A DNA stretch of 64,000 nucleotides from Sphingomonas sp. LHG3406-1 (GTDB lineage Bacteria; Pseudomonadota; Alphaproteobacteria; Sphingomonadales; Sphingomonadaceae), in contig NZ_CP069128.1 in NCBI RefSeq assembly GCF_029637485.1, forward strand, positions 2,016,001 through 2,080,000, given 5' to 3'. The notes beneath the pieces are model-generated. The model was not told where the DNA came from. It was given only the letters and a program-made list of their open reading frames with translations, and ran no database searches. The position numbers and the translations under genes were made by a program. Below are positions 1 to 9,459 of the stretch, piece by piece (position 1 is the first letter of the stretch; every line of letters begins with the position of its first letter).

Positions 1-836
1 GCGCGGAAGCTGGTGTTGAGCCTGGCGTCGATCCGCGCATAAGTGCCGGCGGAGGCGGGCGGGACCCGGTTGCGGGCGAGTGCCTCGAGCGTCTTGAGGA
101 AGCGGTCGCGCACGCTTTCCTCGGCGCCAACGATGAACGCCCCGCGGAGCGTGCCGGAGAGGTCCTGGTCCCCGCCGGAATGAGCCGAGGCATAGGTTTC
201 CATGGCGCGGCGCGCGGCCGCGAAGGCGGGACTTGCCGCATAGGCTTCCTTCCTCGCCAGAGCCGCGATCCGGCGATCCCGATCGACGATCGCGAAGCGG
301 GCCTCGTGCGCTACGCAGATGCCGCCGAGTTGGCCGCTGGTCGCATCGTCGCAGACGGAAAAGGCCTTCCCGGGCTCAAGCTTGTGGAGGCGGGGAATGC
401 GGATCGCATGCTCCATCGGCGCCGCCGTCTCGAGCCCGCAGGCGAGGTGGGTGGCGACGTCGAGGTTGCGAGCGGCGCCGCGGCCATTGGCATAGATGGT
501 CATGAGCATGGCGCGACCCCCGAAATGGCCGACTTCATCTTCCTTTTCGGTGAAGGCGCAGAGGCGGGCCTTCACCGGGTCGGCGGGCCGGCCGATGCCA
601 TGATAGAGCGCGTCGCTGTCGCAGCCCTTGAGCGCCTTCGCCTGCTCGGGCGTCGGGCGGTCGGAGGCGGGCGGCTCGGCGTGGAGGACCCGCGCACAGA
701 TGGCGCGGCTCTCGGCATAGGGCTGCGCGCCGTCGGGACTGAGCCAGCCGAGTTCTGCGGTGGACCAGTCCCACGGCGCGGACGGCGCGGCTGCGGCGAG
801 GAGGGCGAGCGGCAGCAGGGCGAGCAGGCGGCGCAT
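1..836 (-). CDS. LprI-like / Sel1-like secreted protein (3' end outside window)
   Basis: The reading frame runs leftward from an ATG at 836 and is still open at base 1, so only the first 278 residues are visible. It opens with a clear Sec signal peptide (MRRLLALLPLALLAAAAPSA), so the product is exported. The mature part begins WDWSTAELGW, has several cysteines, a Sel1-like stretch around residues 75-110 (LYHGIGRPADPVKARLC, then YANGRGAARNLDVATHLAC), and a C-terminal half resembling the lysozyme-inhibitor LprI N-terminal domain (DUF1311). The family is loosely defined and the biochemical role is unknown; periplasmic location is inferred. It is divergent from the M23 peptidase gene, with 83 bp between the starts. 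A tetratricopeptide/Sel1 protein of other function is the alternative. Confidence 0.7.
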   Translation of the reverse strand, partial: MRRLLALLPLALLAAAAPSAPWDWSTAELGWLSPDGAQPYAESRAICARVLHAEPPASDRPTPEQAKALKGCDSDALYHGIGRPADPVKARLCAFTEKEDEVGHFGGRAMLMTIYANGRGAARNLDVATHLACGLETAAPMEHAIRIPRLHKLEPGKAFSVCDDATSGQLGGICVAHEARFAIVDRDRRIAALARKEAYAASPAFAAARRAMETYASAHSGGDQDLSGTLRGAFIVGAEESVRDRFLKTLEALARNRVPPASAGTYARIDARLNTSFR

Positions 837-919
837 GACCGCGATGGTGACAGATAGGGTGGCGGGAGCAAGCCCGCGGTTTAGCGCGGCGTTAACCTAG
901 TTGGGCGAAGACGGTGGCG

Positions 920-2431
920 ATGTTCCAGTCGCCCCGCCCGCTGGTCGCTGCTGCACCCCTGCCCGACTTCGGAAGGGCAGGCACAAACGCGCCCGACTTC
1001 GGGAGGGCAGGCACAAACGCGCCCGACTTCGGAAGGGCAGGCACGATGGCGCCTACCTTCGGGCGGGCTTCGGCGCAGCGCCCGCCGGCGGCGCGCTTCA
1101 GCCTTGTGGTGGACCTTGCCGAGCGGCCGTTCAGCCGTGACTGGTGGCGGGGGGCCGCGACCCTGCTGGCGCTGATCGCCGGCGTCACCCAGCTTGCCCC
1201 GACAATGGAGCCGCTTCCCGCCGGATTGCCGATTGGCGAGGGGCCCGACCAGGTGCGGCAGGAAGAAGCGCTGATGGTCGGATCGCTGGACGGCGGCTCG
1301 AAGACCGGCCTCACCATGAGCGAAGGCCCACGCGCCAGGCCGATCGCCTCGGCCCCGGCGCGCCAGTCGCGCGATCTCAGCCTGACCTTTTCCAGCGGCG
1401 ACGAGCTTGGCCGGCTGCTCCAGCGCAGCGGCGCCGCGGCGGCCGATGCGTGGCGGGCGGCAGCGCTGGTGCGGGCGCAAGGCGCACTGCCGGCGGCCGG
1501 CACGACGCTGTCGCTCCGCCTCGGCGCGCCGGATTCAAGCGGGCAGCGTAGCATCGAGCGGCTTCACTATCGGGCACGGCTGGACCTCGAACTGACGCTT
1601 GGCCGCTCCGCCGATGGCGTGCTGCAGGTCGAACGCAAGGCGCTGGCGGTCGATCGTACGCCGCTGCGCATCCGCGGCAGCGTCGGCGGTGGGCTCTACT
1701 GGGCGCTGCGCTCGGCCGGCGCGACTCCCGCCCAGGCGGCGGACTATCTCCAGGCGATCGGCGCCAGTGTCGACGTCGGCAGCGAGGTCATGCCTGGAGA
1801 CCGGTTCGAACTGGTCATCGCGCAGGCGAGGGCATCGGGCGGCGAGACGGTTTCGGGACCCCTGCTCTATGCCGGGCTAGACCGGTCGGCCGGGCGAGAC
1901 CTGTCACTGGTCCGCTTCCCCATCCAAGGGCGCGTGCAGTGGATCGATGAGGGCGCTTCGCCCGAGCCGGTCCGCAGCGGGCTGATGACCCCGGTTGCCG
2001 GGCCGATCACCTCAAGCTTCGGGCCGCGGGTCCATCCCATCCTGCGCTTCTCCCGCATGCACAATGGAGTCGACTTCGGTGCCGGATGGGGTTCGCCGAT
2101 CGTGGCGGCAGAGGACGGGCAGGTGGTGCGCGCGGGCTGGGCCGGCGGCTATGGCCGGCAGGTCCGCATCGCCCATGGCGGCGGGCTGGTCACCAGCTAC
2201 AGCCACATGAGCCGCATCGTCGCGCCCGAGGGCGGGATGGTGCGGCGGGGCGAGCTGATCGGCTATGTCGGCTCCTCCGGTCTCTCGACCGGCCCGCACC
2301 TGCACTATGAAGTGCTGCGGGACGGCGCGCCAGTGAACCCGCTCGGGGTGACCCTCGTCAGCCGGCCGACGATCGACGAAGGGCTGATGGCGGCCGTCCG
2401 GGGAAGGGCGAGGGCGCTTCGGGGTCTCTGA
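920..2431 (+). CDS. M23 family metallopeptidase (LytM domain), membrane anchored
   Basis: 503-residue envelope protein, predicted to be a peptidoglycan endopeptidase or a regulator of one. A transmembrane segment lies near residues 74-94 (WWRGAATLLALIAGV). The C-terminal LytM domain has the zinc-binding motifs HNGVD near residue 381 and GPHLHYE near residues 459-465, so it looks catalytically competent. I chose ATG 920 (MFQSP) because related sphingomonad M23 proteins start MFQ; a GTG at 914 is possible. Unusually, the cytoplasmic N-terminus contains three perfect copies of the decapeptide PDFGRAGTNA or close variants, encoded by 30-bp tandem repeats, plus a degenerate fourth. It faces the YciC-like gene convergently with a 27-bp gap. 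Confidence 0.9.
   Translation: MFQSPRPLVAAAPLPDFGRAGTNAPDFGRAGTNAPDFGRAGTMAPTFGRASAQRPPAARFSLVVDLAERPFSRDWWRGAATLLALIAGVTQLAPTMEPLPAGLPIGEGPDQVRQEEALMVGSLDGGSKTGLTMSEGPRARPIASAPARQSRDLSLTFSSGDELGRLLQRSGAAAADAWRAAALVRAQGALPAAGTTLSLRLGAPDSSGQRSIERLHYRARLDLELTLGRSADGVLQVERKALAVDRTPLRIRGSVGGGLYWALRSAGATPAQAADYLQAIGASVDVGSEVMPGDRFELVIAQARASGGETVSGPLLYAGLDRSAGRDLSLVRFPIQGRVQWIDEGASPEPVRSGLMTPVAGPITSSFGPRVHPILRFSRMHNGVDFGAGWGSPIVAAEDGQVVRAGWAGGYGRQVRIAHGGGLVTSYSHMSRIVAPEGGMVRRGELIGYVGSSGLSTGPHLHYEVLRDGAPVNPLGVTLVSRPTIDEGLMAAVRGRARALRGL
961..1080 (+). repeat. 30-bp tandem repeat, three near-identical units plus one degenerate unit
   Basis: Units occupy 961-990, 991-1020 and 1021-1050. The first two differ by one base (GGAAGG versus GGGAGG); the third diverges only in its last bases. 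A fourth, decayed unit lies at 1051-1080. The unit length is a multiple of three, so the repeat keeps the M23 reading frame and adds PDFGRAGTNA blocks ahead of the membrane segment. There are no spacers, so this is not a CRISPR. Confidence 0.9.
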
Positions 2432-2458
2432 CCCAGCCGCCCCCGTCCCCGATCAGGA

Positions 2459-3262
2459 TCAGCTGAAAACCTGCTGCAGGTCGCCTGCGCTTCCGCCTTC
2501 CTTGGCGTCGCGAAGCTCGACGAACAGCGACGGCTGGATGGTCGACCACAGCAGGCTGAAGATGAAGCCGCTGAGCGCGGTCGCGATCAGGACGGTGATC
2601 GCCACGCCTTCGTCGTTTGCAAGCGCGCCTTCGGACGCGGTCGATATGCCGATGACGGCCAGCACGGCCATGATCAGGTAGAGGCTGATGATGACCACGG
2701 CGAGCAGGCCGAACACCTTCCAGCGATGACCCTTGGTCAGTTCGCGGCTGCGGCCGAAGGCGCCGATGACTCCGGTCCGCTCCTCGACCAGGGCGGGAAT
2801 GGAGACCGCCCACATGCAGGCGAGGATGACTCCCGGCACGATCAGCAGAAGCATGCCGAGACTGATCGCCAGCCACCACAGGATCGTCAGGAGGACGATC
2901 GGGATGGCGAAGCGCAGCCCGTCCGCCATGCACCGGCCGAGGCTGGGGCTGCCGCCCTCATGCTCGATCACCAGCCCGCGCGTGATGATCGCCTGCATGA
3001 GAGCGCTGAAGACGAGCGTGATGAAGAGGGAGAAGAACTGCAGGCCCATGTAGCCGACGGCGGCCGACTGGGTCAGGTTCTCCGGGTCGGCGAGGGTGGC
3101 GTAGGTCAGCGCCTGATTGAGCAAGGAGGGAAGCGCACCGAACAACACAGCCGATCCCAGTGCGATTCCGGGCCTGCCGATGATGAACGAGAATGCCCGT
3201 GAGAAAATGCGGCCGACGGAGACTGTACCGTCGCCTCCATTTTCATACGCCATGGTTGCCAT
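2459..3262 (-). CDS. YciC-like / glycerophosphodiesterase-type polytopic membrane protein
   Basis: 267-residue integral membrane protein with about six hydrophobic segments, including a long one (IVLLTILWWLAISLGMLLLI) followed by the conserved-looking VPGVILACMWAVSIPALVEE and the loop SRELTKGHRWKVFG. This pattern is typical of the YciC/UPF0259-like family and of the membrane domain in glycerophosphoryl diester phosphodiesterases; function is unknown. The start at 3262 (MATMAYENGG) has a GGGGGAG ribosome-binding site 8 bases upstream, so the longer in-frame N-terminus was rejected. It is divergent from the DUF4129 operon with 128 bp between starts, so co-regulation is possible but not shown. 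Confidence 0.72.
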   Translation of the reverse strand: MATMAYENGGDGTVSVGRIFSRAFSFIIGRPGIALGSAVLFGALPSLLNQALTYATLADPENLTQSAAVGYMGLQFFSLFITLVFSALMQAIITRGLVIEHEGGSPSLGRCMADGLRFAIPIVLLTILWWLAISLGMLLLIVPGVILACMWAVSIPALVEERTGVIGAFGRSRELTKGHRWKVFGLLAVVIISLYLIMAVLAVIGISTASEGALANDEGVAITVLIATALSGFIFSLLWSTIQPSLFVELRDAKEGGSAGDLQQVFS

Positions 3263-3390
3263 CCAAGTAACTCCCCCTGCTTGATTGCCGCAGACTGCGA
3301 CGAACGGTGGTGGGTGTCCAGTGATTCCGCCTTGCAAGGCCAACCGCACCGTTCCATGCTCGTCACGTTTCGAGGGGTGGCGTCATCAGC

Positions 3391-4080
3391 GTGAACGGGC
3401 AGACAGCGGCGCAGCCGTTCGATCAGGCGTGGAAGTCGCTGAAGGCCGATGAGACGGTCCAGTTCGAGCTGACTCCTGCGCCGCCCGAGCCCAGGACTCC
3501 CGACTGGATCGAGAAGTTCGGTGAGTGGCTGGAATCGGTGCTGCGCCCGATCGGTCGCTTCATCGCCTGGCTGTTCAGCTGGTTGCCGGACGCGGCCTAT
3601 GCACGAATCCTGCTGATCACCCTGCTCGTCGCCGGCGCCTTGTTCCTCCTGTGGATCGTCGCCGTCCGGGTGAAGGAAGGCGAGTGGAAGTTGCCGTGGC
3701 GGCGCGACCAGCCTGGTGCGCACGAAGCTGCGGCGGCCGACGTCGAATGGCAGCCCGAGGACATGCCGGCACGCGCCTGGCTCGACGAAGCCGATGCTTT
3801 GGCGCGGGAAGGCCGGTTCGCCGAGGCGGTGCACTGCCTGCTGCTGCGATCGGTCGACGACATGGCGCGCCGGCGTCCAGACGCCGTGCGACCGGCGATG
3901 ACCAGCCGCGAACTGGCGCGCTCGTCGCTGCTGCCGGAGCGTGCGCGCGGGCTGTTCGCCGGGCTTGCGCGCACGGTCGAGCAGAGCCTGTTCGGCGGGC
4001 GTCCGGTCGCCGAGCCGGGCTGGCGTGAGGCGCGTGACGCTTATGCCCAGTTCGCCCTTGCCGGAACGTGGCGGTCGTGA
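3391..4080 (+). CDS. DUF4129 domain protein, first gene of the MoxR/SpoIIM operon
   Basis: 229 residues from a GTG start preceded by AGGGGTGG. One transmembrane helix lies near residues 68-90 (ARILLITLLVAGALFLLWIVA), followed by a cytoplasmic tail with WLDEADALAREGRFAEAVHCLLL, the helical core seen in DUF4129, a domain often found at the end of transglutaminase-like DUF3488 proteins next to MoxR/DUF58 genes. Here the transglutaminase part is missing and DUF4129 stands alone. First of six genes joined by 4-bp overlaps, so it is probably co-transcribed and translationally coupled. Molecular role unknown. Confidence 0.8.
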   Translation: MNGQTAAQPFDQAWKSLKADETVQFELTPAPPEPRTPDWIEKFGEWLESVLRPIGRFIAWLFSWLPDAAYARILLITLLVAGALFLLWIVAVRVKEGEWKLPWRRDQPGAHEAAAADVEWQPEDMPARAWLDEADALAREGRFAEAVHCLLLRSVDDMARRRPDAVRPAMTSRELARSSLLPERARGLFAGLARTVEQSLFGGRPVAEPGWREARDAYAQFALAGTWRS

Positions 4081-5285
4081 GCGCCGCCCGCGACGAGATG
4101 AGCAATGGGCCGTTCCGCCGGCGGCTGATGCTGCTGCTCGCCGGCGTCGGGGTGATTGCCTTCATCCTGAGCCTGGTGCTCGGCGCCTATGCGCCCAACC
4201 TCCGCTCGGGCAAGGACGGGGGGCCGCATGCGCTCTCCAATGCCGCGACCGGGTTCAGCGGTATCGTCCGACTGGCCGAAGCAACGGGCCGCGAGCCGCG
4301 CGTGCTTCGCAACGTGCGCGAGCTCAATGGCGAGGAACTGGCGGTCGTGACCCCGCCCAATGGTGCGGTGCCGCTCGGCGATATCCTCGCGATGCGCGGT
4401 GCCAGGGCGACGCTGATCATCCTGCCCAAGTGGAATGCGCAGCGGCGGGATTCGCCCAGGGGATGGGTTGCGGTCGACGGGCTGATGGCGCCCTTCCAGA
4501 TCGAGAATGTCCTCAGCCCCAGTTTCGAGATCAAGGTCTCGCGCCGGCGCACCGCCCGCCAGCCGCTCGCCGCGCGCTCCGCCATGGTGCCGTCGGCCGG
4601 ACAGTTTCGCGAACCGCGGGTGCTTCAGACGCTGTCGGGCGAGAAGGTCGAGCCGATGATCGTCGACAGCACGGGCGCGACGGTGCTCGGCAAGGTCGGC
4701 AACCGCAATCTCTACCTGCTCGCCGATCCGGACCTGCTCAACAATTACGGCATGAGGGAACAGGCGCAGGCGGCCGCGGCGCTCGCCATGCTGGACGACC
4801 TCAACAGCACGGATGCGGGCGGCCTCCTGTTCGACGTCACCGCTAACGGCTTCGGCGGCACGCGCAATCCGTTGCAACTGCTGTTCGGCGCGCCCTTCCT
4901 CGGCGTGACCCTCGTCATCTTCGCGGCCTTGCTGCTCGCCGGCTGGCAGGCGCTGGTCCGGTTCGGAGCGCCGAGCCTGCCGGTCCGTGCCATCGCGCTC
5001 GGCAAGGCGGCGCTGGTCGACAACAGCGCGGCGATCGTCCGCAAGGCACGGCGCGAGGTGCGGCTGGGAAGCCGATACGCCGACCTGATGCGTGAACGGG
5101 CCGCGATCCTGTTCCGCCTTCCATCCGGCCTGTCGCCGGACGAGATCGACGGCGCGCTCGACCGGCTCCGGCCCGAGCGCCCCTTTTCCGAGCTTGCGCG
5201 TGCCGTCGGCGGCGCGCGTGGCCGCAACGAACTCACGGCGGCGGCGCGTGCGCTGAACCGCTGGCTTCAGGAGGTACAGAAGTGA
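4077..5285 (+). CDS. DUF4350 domain protein
   Basis: 402 residues. An N-terminal membrane helix ([20 protein letters not shown]) is followed by an extracytoplasmic or soluble domain that matches DUF4350: [18 protein letters not shown], then a hydrophobic core with a flexible-domain look, and a second membrane helix near residues 275-300. The GTG at 4077 overlaps the previous stop as GTGA; a GTG at 4068 and an ATG at 4098 are alternatives. DUF4350 proteins commonly sit between DUF4129 and MoxR genes, as here. I infer a membrane partner of the downstream ATPase; no activity is known to me. Confidence 0.8.
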   Translation: MSAARDEMSNGPFRRRLMLLLAGVGVIAFILSLVLGAYAPNLRSGKDGGPHALSNAATGFSGIVRLAEATGREPRVLRNVRELNGEELAVVTPPNGAVPLGDILAMRGARATLIILPKWNAQRRDSPRGWVAVDGLMAPFQIENVLSPSFEIKVSRRRTARQPLAARSAMVPSAGQFREPRVLQTLSGEKVEPMIVDSTGATVLGKVGNRNLYLLADPDLLNNYGMREQAQAAAALAMLDDLNSTDAGGLLFDVTANGFGGTRNPLQLLFGAPFLGVTLVIFAALLLAGWQALVRFGAPSLPVRAIALGKAALVDNSAAIVRKARREVRLGSRYADLMRERAAILFRLPSGLSPDEIDGALDRLRPERPFSELARAVGGARGRNELTAAARALNRWLQEVQK

Positions 5286-6238
5286 CTTTCGACGACGTAC
5301 GAAACATGGGCGACGCCATCCGTGGGGAGATCGGCAAGGCGGTGGTCGGGCAGGACTCCACGGTCGACCTGATGCTGGTCGCGCTGCTCGCCCGCGGGCA
5401 CATCCTTCTGGAAGGTCCGCCGGGCACCGCCAAGACGCTGATCGCGCAATGCTTCGCCCGCGCCATCGGGCTGGACTATGGCCGCGTCCAGTTCACGCCC
5501 GACCTGATGCCGAGCGACATCATCGGCGCCAACCTGTTCAATTTCCAGACTTCGACCTTCACGCTGACGCGCGGTGCCATCTTCACCGACCTGCTGCTGG
5601 CGGACGAGATCAACCGCACACCGCCCAAGACCCAGGCGGCGCTGCTCGAGGCGATGCAGGAGCGGCAGGTGACGATCGATGGCGAGACCCACTCGCTCGG
5701 CGACCACTTCCTCGTCACCGCGACGCAGAATCCGATCGAGCAGCAGGGCGTCTATCCGCTTCCCGAGGCGCAGCTCGACCGCTTCCTCTTCAAGCATCTG
5801 GTCGACTATCCGAGCGCCGAGGAAGAACGCCGGATCATCGCCAGCCACGGGAGCCGGCGGCAGGCGATGGACCCGTCCGACTGGGGCGTCGTGGCGGTCA
5901 CCGGCAAGGAGCAACTGACGGCGGCGACCGAAGCGGTGGCGACGGTCCGGCTGGTCGACGAGGTGGTCGACTATATCACCGCCCTCATCCGCGGGACGCG
6001 CCAGGTGCCCGACCTGCAATCGGGCGCCTCGCCGCGCGCCGGCGCGATGCTGGCCGGAGCCGCCCGTGCCCGCGCCGCGCTCGAAGGCCGCGACTTCGTC
6101 ATCCCCGACGACGTCAAGGCGCTCGCCCCCGCCGTGCTCCGCCACCGCGTCCTGCTGTCCGCCACAGCCGAGATCAACGGCCGCCGGGTCGAGGATGTGG
6201 TGCTCGGAATCATCGACGAGATCGAGGCACCGCGTTGA
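5282..6238 (+). CDS. MoxR-family AAA+ ATPase
   Basis: 318 residues. Walker A is GPPGTAKT near residues 45-52 (the MoxR variant with Ala before Lys), Walker B is [26 protein letters not shown], and sensor 1 is [11 protein letters not shown]. MoxR ATPases are chaperone-like proteins that work with von Willebrand A-type partners to mature or remodel client complexes. GTG start, GGAGGT upstream, GTGA overlap with the DUF4350 stop. The next gene (DUF58) is the usual partner. Client unknown; the membrane proteins encoded in the same operon are the obvious candidates. Confidence 0.95.
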   Translation: MTFDDVRNMGDAIRGEIGKAVVGQDSTVDLMLVALLARGHILLEGPPGTAKTLIAQCFARAIGLDYGRVQFTPDLMPSDIIGANLFNFQTSTFTLTRGAIFTDLLLADEINRTPPKTQAALLEAMQERQVTIDGETHSLGDHFLVTATQNPIEQQGVYPLPEAQLDRFLFKHLVDYPSAEEERRIIASHGSRRQAMDPSDWGVVAVTGKEQLTAATEAVATVRLVDEVVDYITALIRGTRQVPDLQSGASPRAGAMLAGAARARAALEGRDFVIPDDVKALAPAVLRHRVLLSATAEINGRRVEDVVLGIIDEIEAPR

Positions 6239-7539
6239 TCTACCCGACGCGCCTAGCCGTGCTGCTGATGGCGGGGGGCGCGCTGGCCGCGCTGCTCGCC
6301 GCCGCGGTCGCGGCCGAGCGCTGGTACCTGGCGCTCGCCTGGCCGCTGCTGATCCTGCTGCTCATCCTCCTCGATGCCGCCCGCACCCGCGGCAAGGTCG
6401 GGCTCGAGGCCGCCATGCCCGCCAGCGCCTATGTCGGCGAGCAGCGGGATGCCAATGTGGCGCTGAAGCTGGAGGCGCCGGCCCGCGAGGCCGAGGTCGC
6501 ATTCGACCGCTCGCCCCTTGTCGCAATTCCGAATGACGGGCGGGCGATGGTCCCGCTGGCGGAAAGCGGCGGCGTGGCGGCCGTCTCGCTTTCCATGCTC
6601 CGCCGCGGCATCGCCCGGCTCGACACGATCTGGCTGCGCTGGCGCGGTCCGCTCGGGCTGGTCTGGCGGCAGCGCGAAGTGGAGCAGCCGGGCACCATCC
6701 ACATCCTGCCCGACCTGCGCCCGACCCACCGCCACGGCGTTCGCCTGTTCGAGCGTTTCGCGGTCGACGGCGCGATCAAGCAGTTGCTGCGCGGCGAGGG
6801 CAGCGACTTCGATGCGCTGGTCGAGTTCCGGACCGGCATGGACAAGCGCTCGATCGACTGGAAGAGCAGCGCCCGCGCGACCAAGCTGCTAGCCCGCCAA
6901 TATCACGGCGAGAAGAACAACCAGATCTGCTTCGCGATCGACTGCGGCCGGCAGATGGCGGAGCCGGTCGGCGGCATCGCCCGGCTCGACCGCATGATCT
7001 CCGCCACCTTGCTGGCCGGCTGGCTGGCGCTTCGCATCGGCGACCGCGTGTCAGTCACTGCCTTCGACAGCCGCCCGCGCCTGACCAGCGGCTTCGTCGC
7101 CGGCATGGCCGCGTTCGCCGAGCTGCAGCGGCTGGTGGGGGCGGTCGATTATGGCACGGACGAAACCAACTACACCTTCGCTCTGACCGATCTCAACGGC
7201 CGGCTCCACCGGCGCTCGCTGGTCGTCCTCTTCACCGAAGTGACCGACCGCATCTCGGCCCGCTTCCTGCTGACCAGCCTGCGGCTGCTGATCCGCACCC
7301 ACCTGGTGCTGGTCGTCATGCTCCGCGACGACGAGCTGGAGGGCATTGCCGCGGCCGAGCCCGAAGACGCGGATTCGGTCACCCGCGCGATCACCGCCGC
7401 CGCGCTGCTCAAGGAACGGCAGGAAGTCATCGCCGAGCTCCGCCAGCTCGGCGTCGACGTGATCGAGACGCCGTATGAGGAGGTCGCGCCGCGCATCGCG
7501 GAGGCCTATCTGCAGATCAAGCGGAGGGACCGGCTGTGA
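6235..7539 (+). CDS. DUF58 domain protein (VWA-like MoxR partner)
   Basis: 434 residues starting at a TTG that overlaps the moxR stop (TTGA). Two N-terminal membrane helices come first ([19 protein letters not shown], then [20 protein letters not shown]). The DUF58 signature appears near residues 200-220: [20 protein letters not shown] followed by [13 protein letters not shown]. The VWA-like domain follows with strand FAIDCGRQM. The metal-site motif expected in active VWA domains (DxSxS) is here D-C-G-R-Q, so the metal site looks degenerate. Upstream the frame stays open a further 786 bp, but this is a shadow of moxR. Proposed adaptor between MoxR and membrane clients (inference). Confidence 0.9.
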   Translation: MIYPTRLAVLLMAGGALAALLAAAVAAERWYLALAWPLLILLLILLDAARTRGKVGLEAAMPASAYVGEQRDANVALKLEAPAREAEVAFDRSPLVAIPNDGRAMVPLAESGGVAAVSLSMLRRGIARLDTIWLRWRGPLGLVWRQREVEQPGTIHILPDLRPTHRHGVRLFERFAVDGAIKQLLRGEGSDFDALVEFRTGMDKRSIDWKSSARATKLLARQYHGEKNNQICFAIDCGRQMAEPVGGIARLDRMISATLLAGWLALRIGDRVSVTAFDSRPRLTSGFVAGMAAFAELQRLVGAVDYGTDETNYTFALTDLNGRLHRRSLVVLFTEVTDRISARFLLTSLRLLIRTHLVLVVMLRDDELEGIAAAEPEDADSVTRAITAAALLKERQEVIAELRQLGVDVIETPYEEVAPRIAEAYLQIKRRDRL

Positions 7540-8534
7540 GTGGCCCGCTCGTCAATGCCACCCGGTTCCGGCTCGAACATGCCGACGACTGGGCGAAGCT
7601 GGAGTCGCTGGTGGAGCGGCTGGAGAAGAAGTCGCTTCGATCGCTGAGCGACGACGACCTGCTCGACCTGCCGCGCCTCTACCGGACCACCCTGTCGTCG
7701 CTGTCGGTGGCGCGGGACACCTCGCTCGACCGCTCGCTGCTCGCCTATCTCGAGCAATTGAGCACGCGCGCCTATTTCCAGCTCTACGGGGTGCAGACCT
7801 CTCCCGGGCGGCAGGTGCTGCGCTTTTTCGCCACCGGCTGGCCGAGCGCGGTCAGGGCCCTGTGGCGGGAACTCAGCTTCTGCGCGGCGCTGATGACGCT
7901 GTCGGCGGTCGCCGCTTATTTCCTGGTGCTGAGCGACCCCGAATGGTTCTACGGTATCGTTCCGGGCGGGCTGGCGGACGGCCGCGATCCTTCCGCATCG
8001 GCCGATTTCCTCCGCCGCACGCTCTACGACGGCGCGGACGGACCGCTTGCCCTGTTCGCGACCTTCCTGTTCACCCACAATGCGCAGATCGCCATCTTCT
8101 CCTTCGCGCTGGGCTTCGCGCTGGCGGTGCCGACGGTGCTGCTGATCGGCTACAACGGCCTCATGTTGGGAGCGATCGTGGCGGTATTCGCTTCCAAGGG
8201 GCTGGGACCGAACCTCGCCGCCTGGCTGATGATCCACGGCACGACCGAGCTGCTCGCCATCTGCATCGCGGGCGCGAGCGGCATGCGGATCGGGCTTGCC
8301 CTGGCCTTTCCGGGCACGGCAACGCGCATGGATGCGATGGTCGCGGCCGGACGGGTCGCCGCCACAGCCATGCTCGGCACGGTGGTCATGCTCGGGGTCG
8401 CTGGCATCCTCGAGGGCATTGGCCGCCAGACCATCACCGACGACGGCCTGCGGATGCTGATCGGCGGCACTGCGCTGGCCGGGTGGCTGGTCTACTTCTT
8501 CTGGCCGCGGCGCGGTTCGGGGCAGGCGGCGTGA
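7536..8534 (+). CDS. SpoIIM / DUF95 family membrane protein
   Basis: 332 residues, GTG start in a GTGA overlap. A soluble N-terminal helical region (residues 1-95, many Leu/Glu) precedes about five membrane helices, with the family hallmark FTHNAQIAIFSFALGFALAV, GYNGLMLGAIVAV and HGTTELLAICIAGASGMRIG. Bacillus SpoIIM scaffolds the SpoIID/SpoIIP cell-wall hydrolases during engulfment. This organism type does not sporulate, and DUF95 homologues in non-sporulating bacteria regularly accompany MoxR and RDD genes. A role in envelope remodelling or transport is possible but unproven. Confidence 0.88.
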   Translation: MSGPLVNATRFRLEHADDWAKLESLVERLEKKSLRSLSDDDLLDLPRLYRTTLSSLSVARDTSLDRSLLAYLEQLSTRAYFQLYGVQTSPGRQVLRFFATGWPSAVRALWRELSFCAALMTLSAVAAYFLVLSDPEWFYGIVPGGLADGRDPSASADFLRRTLYDGADGPLALFATFLFTHNAQIAIFSFALGFALAVPTVLLIGYNGLMLGAIVAVFASKGLGPNLAAWLMIHGTTELLAICIAGASGMRIGLALAFPGTATRMDAMVAAGRVAATAMLGTVVMLGVAGILEGIGRQTITDDGLRMLIGGTALAGWLVYFFWPRRGSGQAA

Positions 8535-9379
8535 AGCGCAGGTCGAAGCGACCGGGCGGGCTCAGGCGCCGGTTCGTCACGCCCGAGGGCGTGGACCTCC
8601 AGCTCGAACTGGCCAGCGGCGGCGCCCGGGCCGGTGCCTTCGTGATCGACGCCCTGATCATGATCGTCATCTTGATCGGCGTCACGCTCTTCCTGCTCTA
8701 CATCGGCGTGCAGGAGATGCCCGAGGCGCTCGGAATCCTCTGGCTGATCGGCTTCTTCCTCCTCCGCAATTTCTGGTTCAGCCTGTTCGAGATGGGCCGG
8801 CGCGGGGCGACGCCGGGCAAGCGGCTGGCGGGATTGCGGGTGGTCGCGCGCGACGGTAGCCGCCTGACCGGCGCTGCGGTGGTCGCCCGCAATGCGATGC
8901 GCGAAATCGAGGTGTTCCTGCCGCTGTCCTTCCTCGGCATGCAGGCGGCGCAGGGCGTCGCCAACACCTTCCTCACTCTGTTCGCACTGACCTGGAGCGG
9001 CATCTTCCTTTTCTTCCCTTTGTTCAACCGCGACCGATTGCGGGTGGGAGACCTGGTCGCCGGCACCTGGGTCGTCGAGGTGCGCAAGACGACGCTCTCC
9101 TACGACCTTGTCGGAGCGGCCCCGCGGCAACGCCGCAAGTTCCCGGAAGAGGCCCTCGCCGCCTATGGCATCTACGAGCTGCAGCGGCTGGAGCATGTCC
9201 TCCGGGCCGAGCAGCCGATCGCCGTGTCGACGGTAGCCGCAACGATACGGGACAAGTTCGGTATTCCCAGCGACGGAGACGATTACGGCTTCCTGAGCGA
9301 TTTCTACGCCGAGCTCTGTGCCCGCCTCGAGCAGAACATGCTGTTCGGGCGCAAGCGCGAGTCGAAGCACGACGCCTGA
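8531..9379 (+). CDS. RDD family membrane protein
   Basis: 282 residues starting at GTG 8531, overlapping the SpoIIM-like stop by GTGA. The RDD domain occupies roughly residues 25-190: GARAGAFVIDALIMIVI (the first R and D), two more helices, the conserved GATPGKRLAGLRVVARDG, and a final LRVGDLVAGTWVVEV. A C-terminal soluble region of about 90 residues (QRRKFPEEALAAYGIYELQ) is unusual for a minimal RDD protein and may contact partners. Last gene of the six-gene operon; an 80-bp gap precedes the kinase gene. RDD proteins have been proposed as transporters; the substrate cannot be told from sequence. Confidence 0.88.
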   Translation: MKRRSKRPGGLRRRFVTPEGVDLQLELASGGARAGAFVIDALIMIVILIGVTLFLLYIGVQEMPEALGILWLIGFFLLRNFWFSLFEMGRRGATPGKRLAGLRVVARDGSRLTGAAVVARNAMREIEVFLPLSFLGMQAAQGVANTFLTLFALTWSGIFLFFPLFNRDRLRVGDLVAGTWVVEVRKTTLSYDLVGAAPRQRRKFPEEALAAYGIYELQRLEHVLRAEQPIAVSTVAATIRDKFGIPSDGDDYGFLSDFYAELCARLEQNMLFGRKRESKHDA

Positions 9380-9459
9380 GGCTCGCTGGCGCTCTCCGCC
9401 CGATGCCGACATGCTCCGGGTGATTGATTTCACTGGTGAGTCCGTGGAAGAGCGGATCA

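Noticed and set aside
961..1080. Possible CRISPR array
   Set aside because: Repeats are directly adjacent with no spacers and lie in frame within a gene; no cas genes are near.
5449..6234. Upstream extension of the DUF58 reading frame
   Set aside because: Overlaps most of moxR; the TTGA junction at 6235 gives a start of proper family length.
7536..8534. Evidence of endospore formation from a SpoIIM homologue
   Set aside because: DUF95 proteins are common in non-sporulating bacteria and no other sporulation gene is present.
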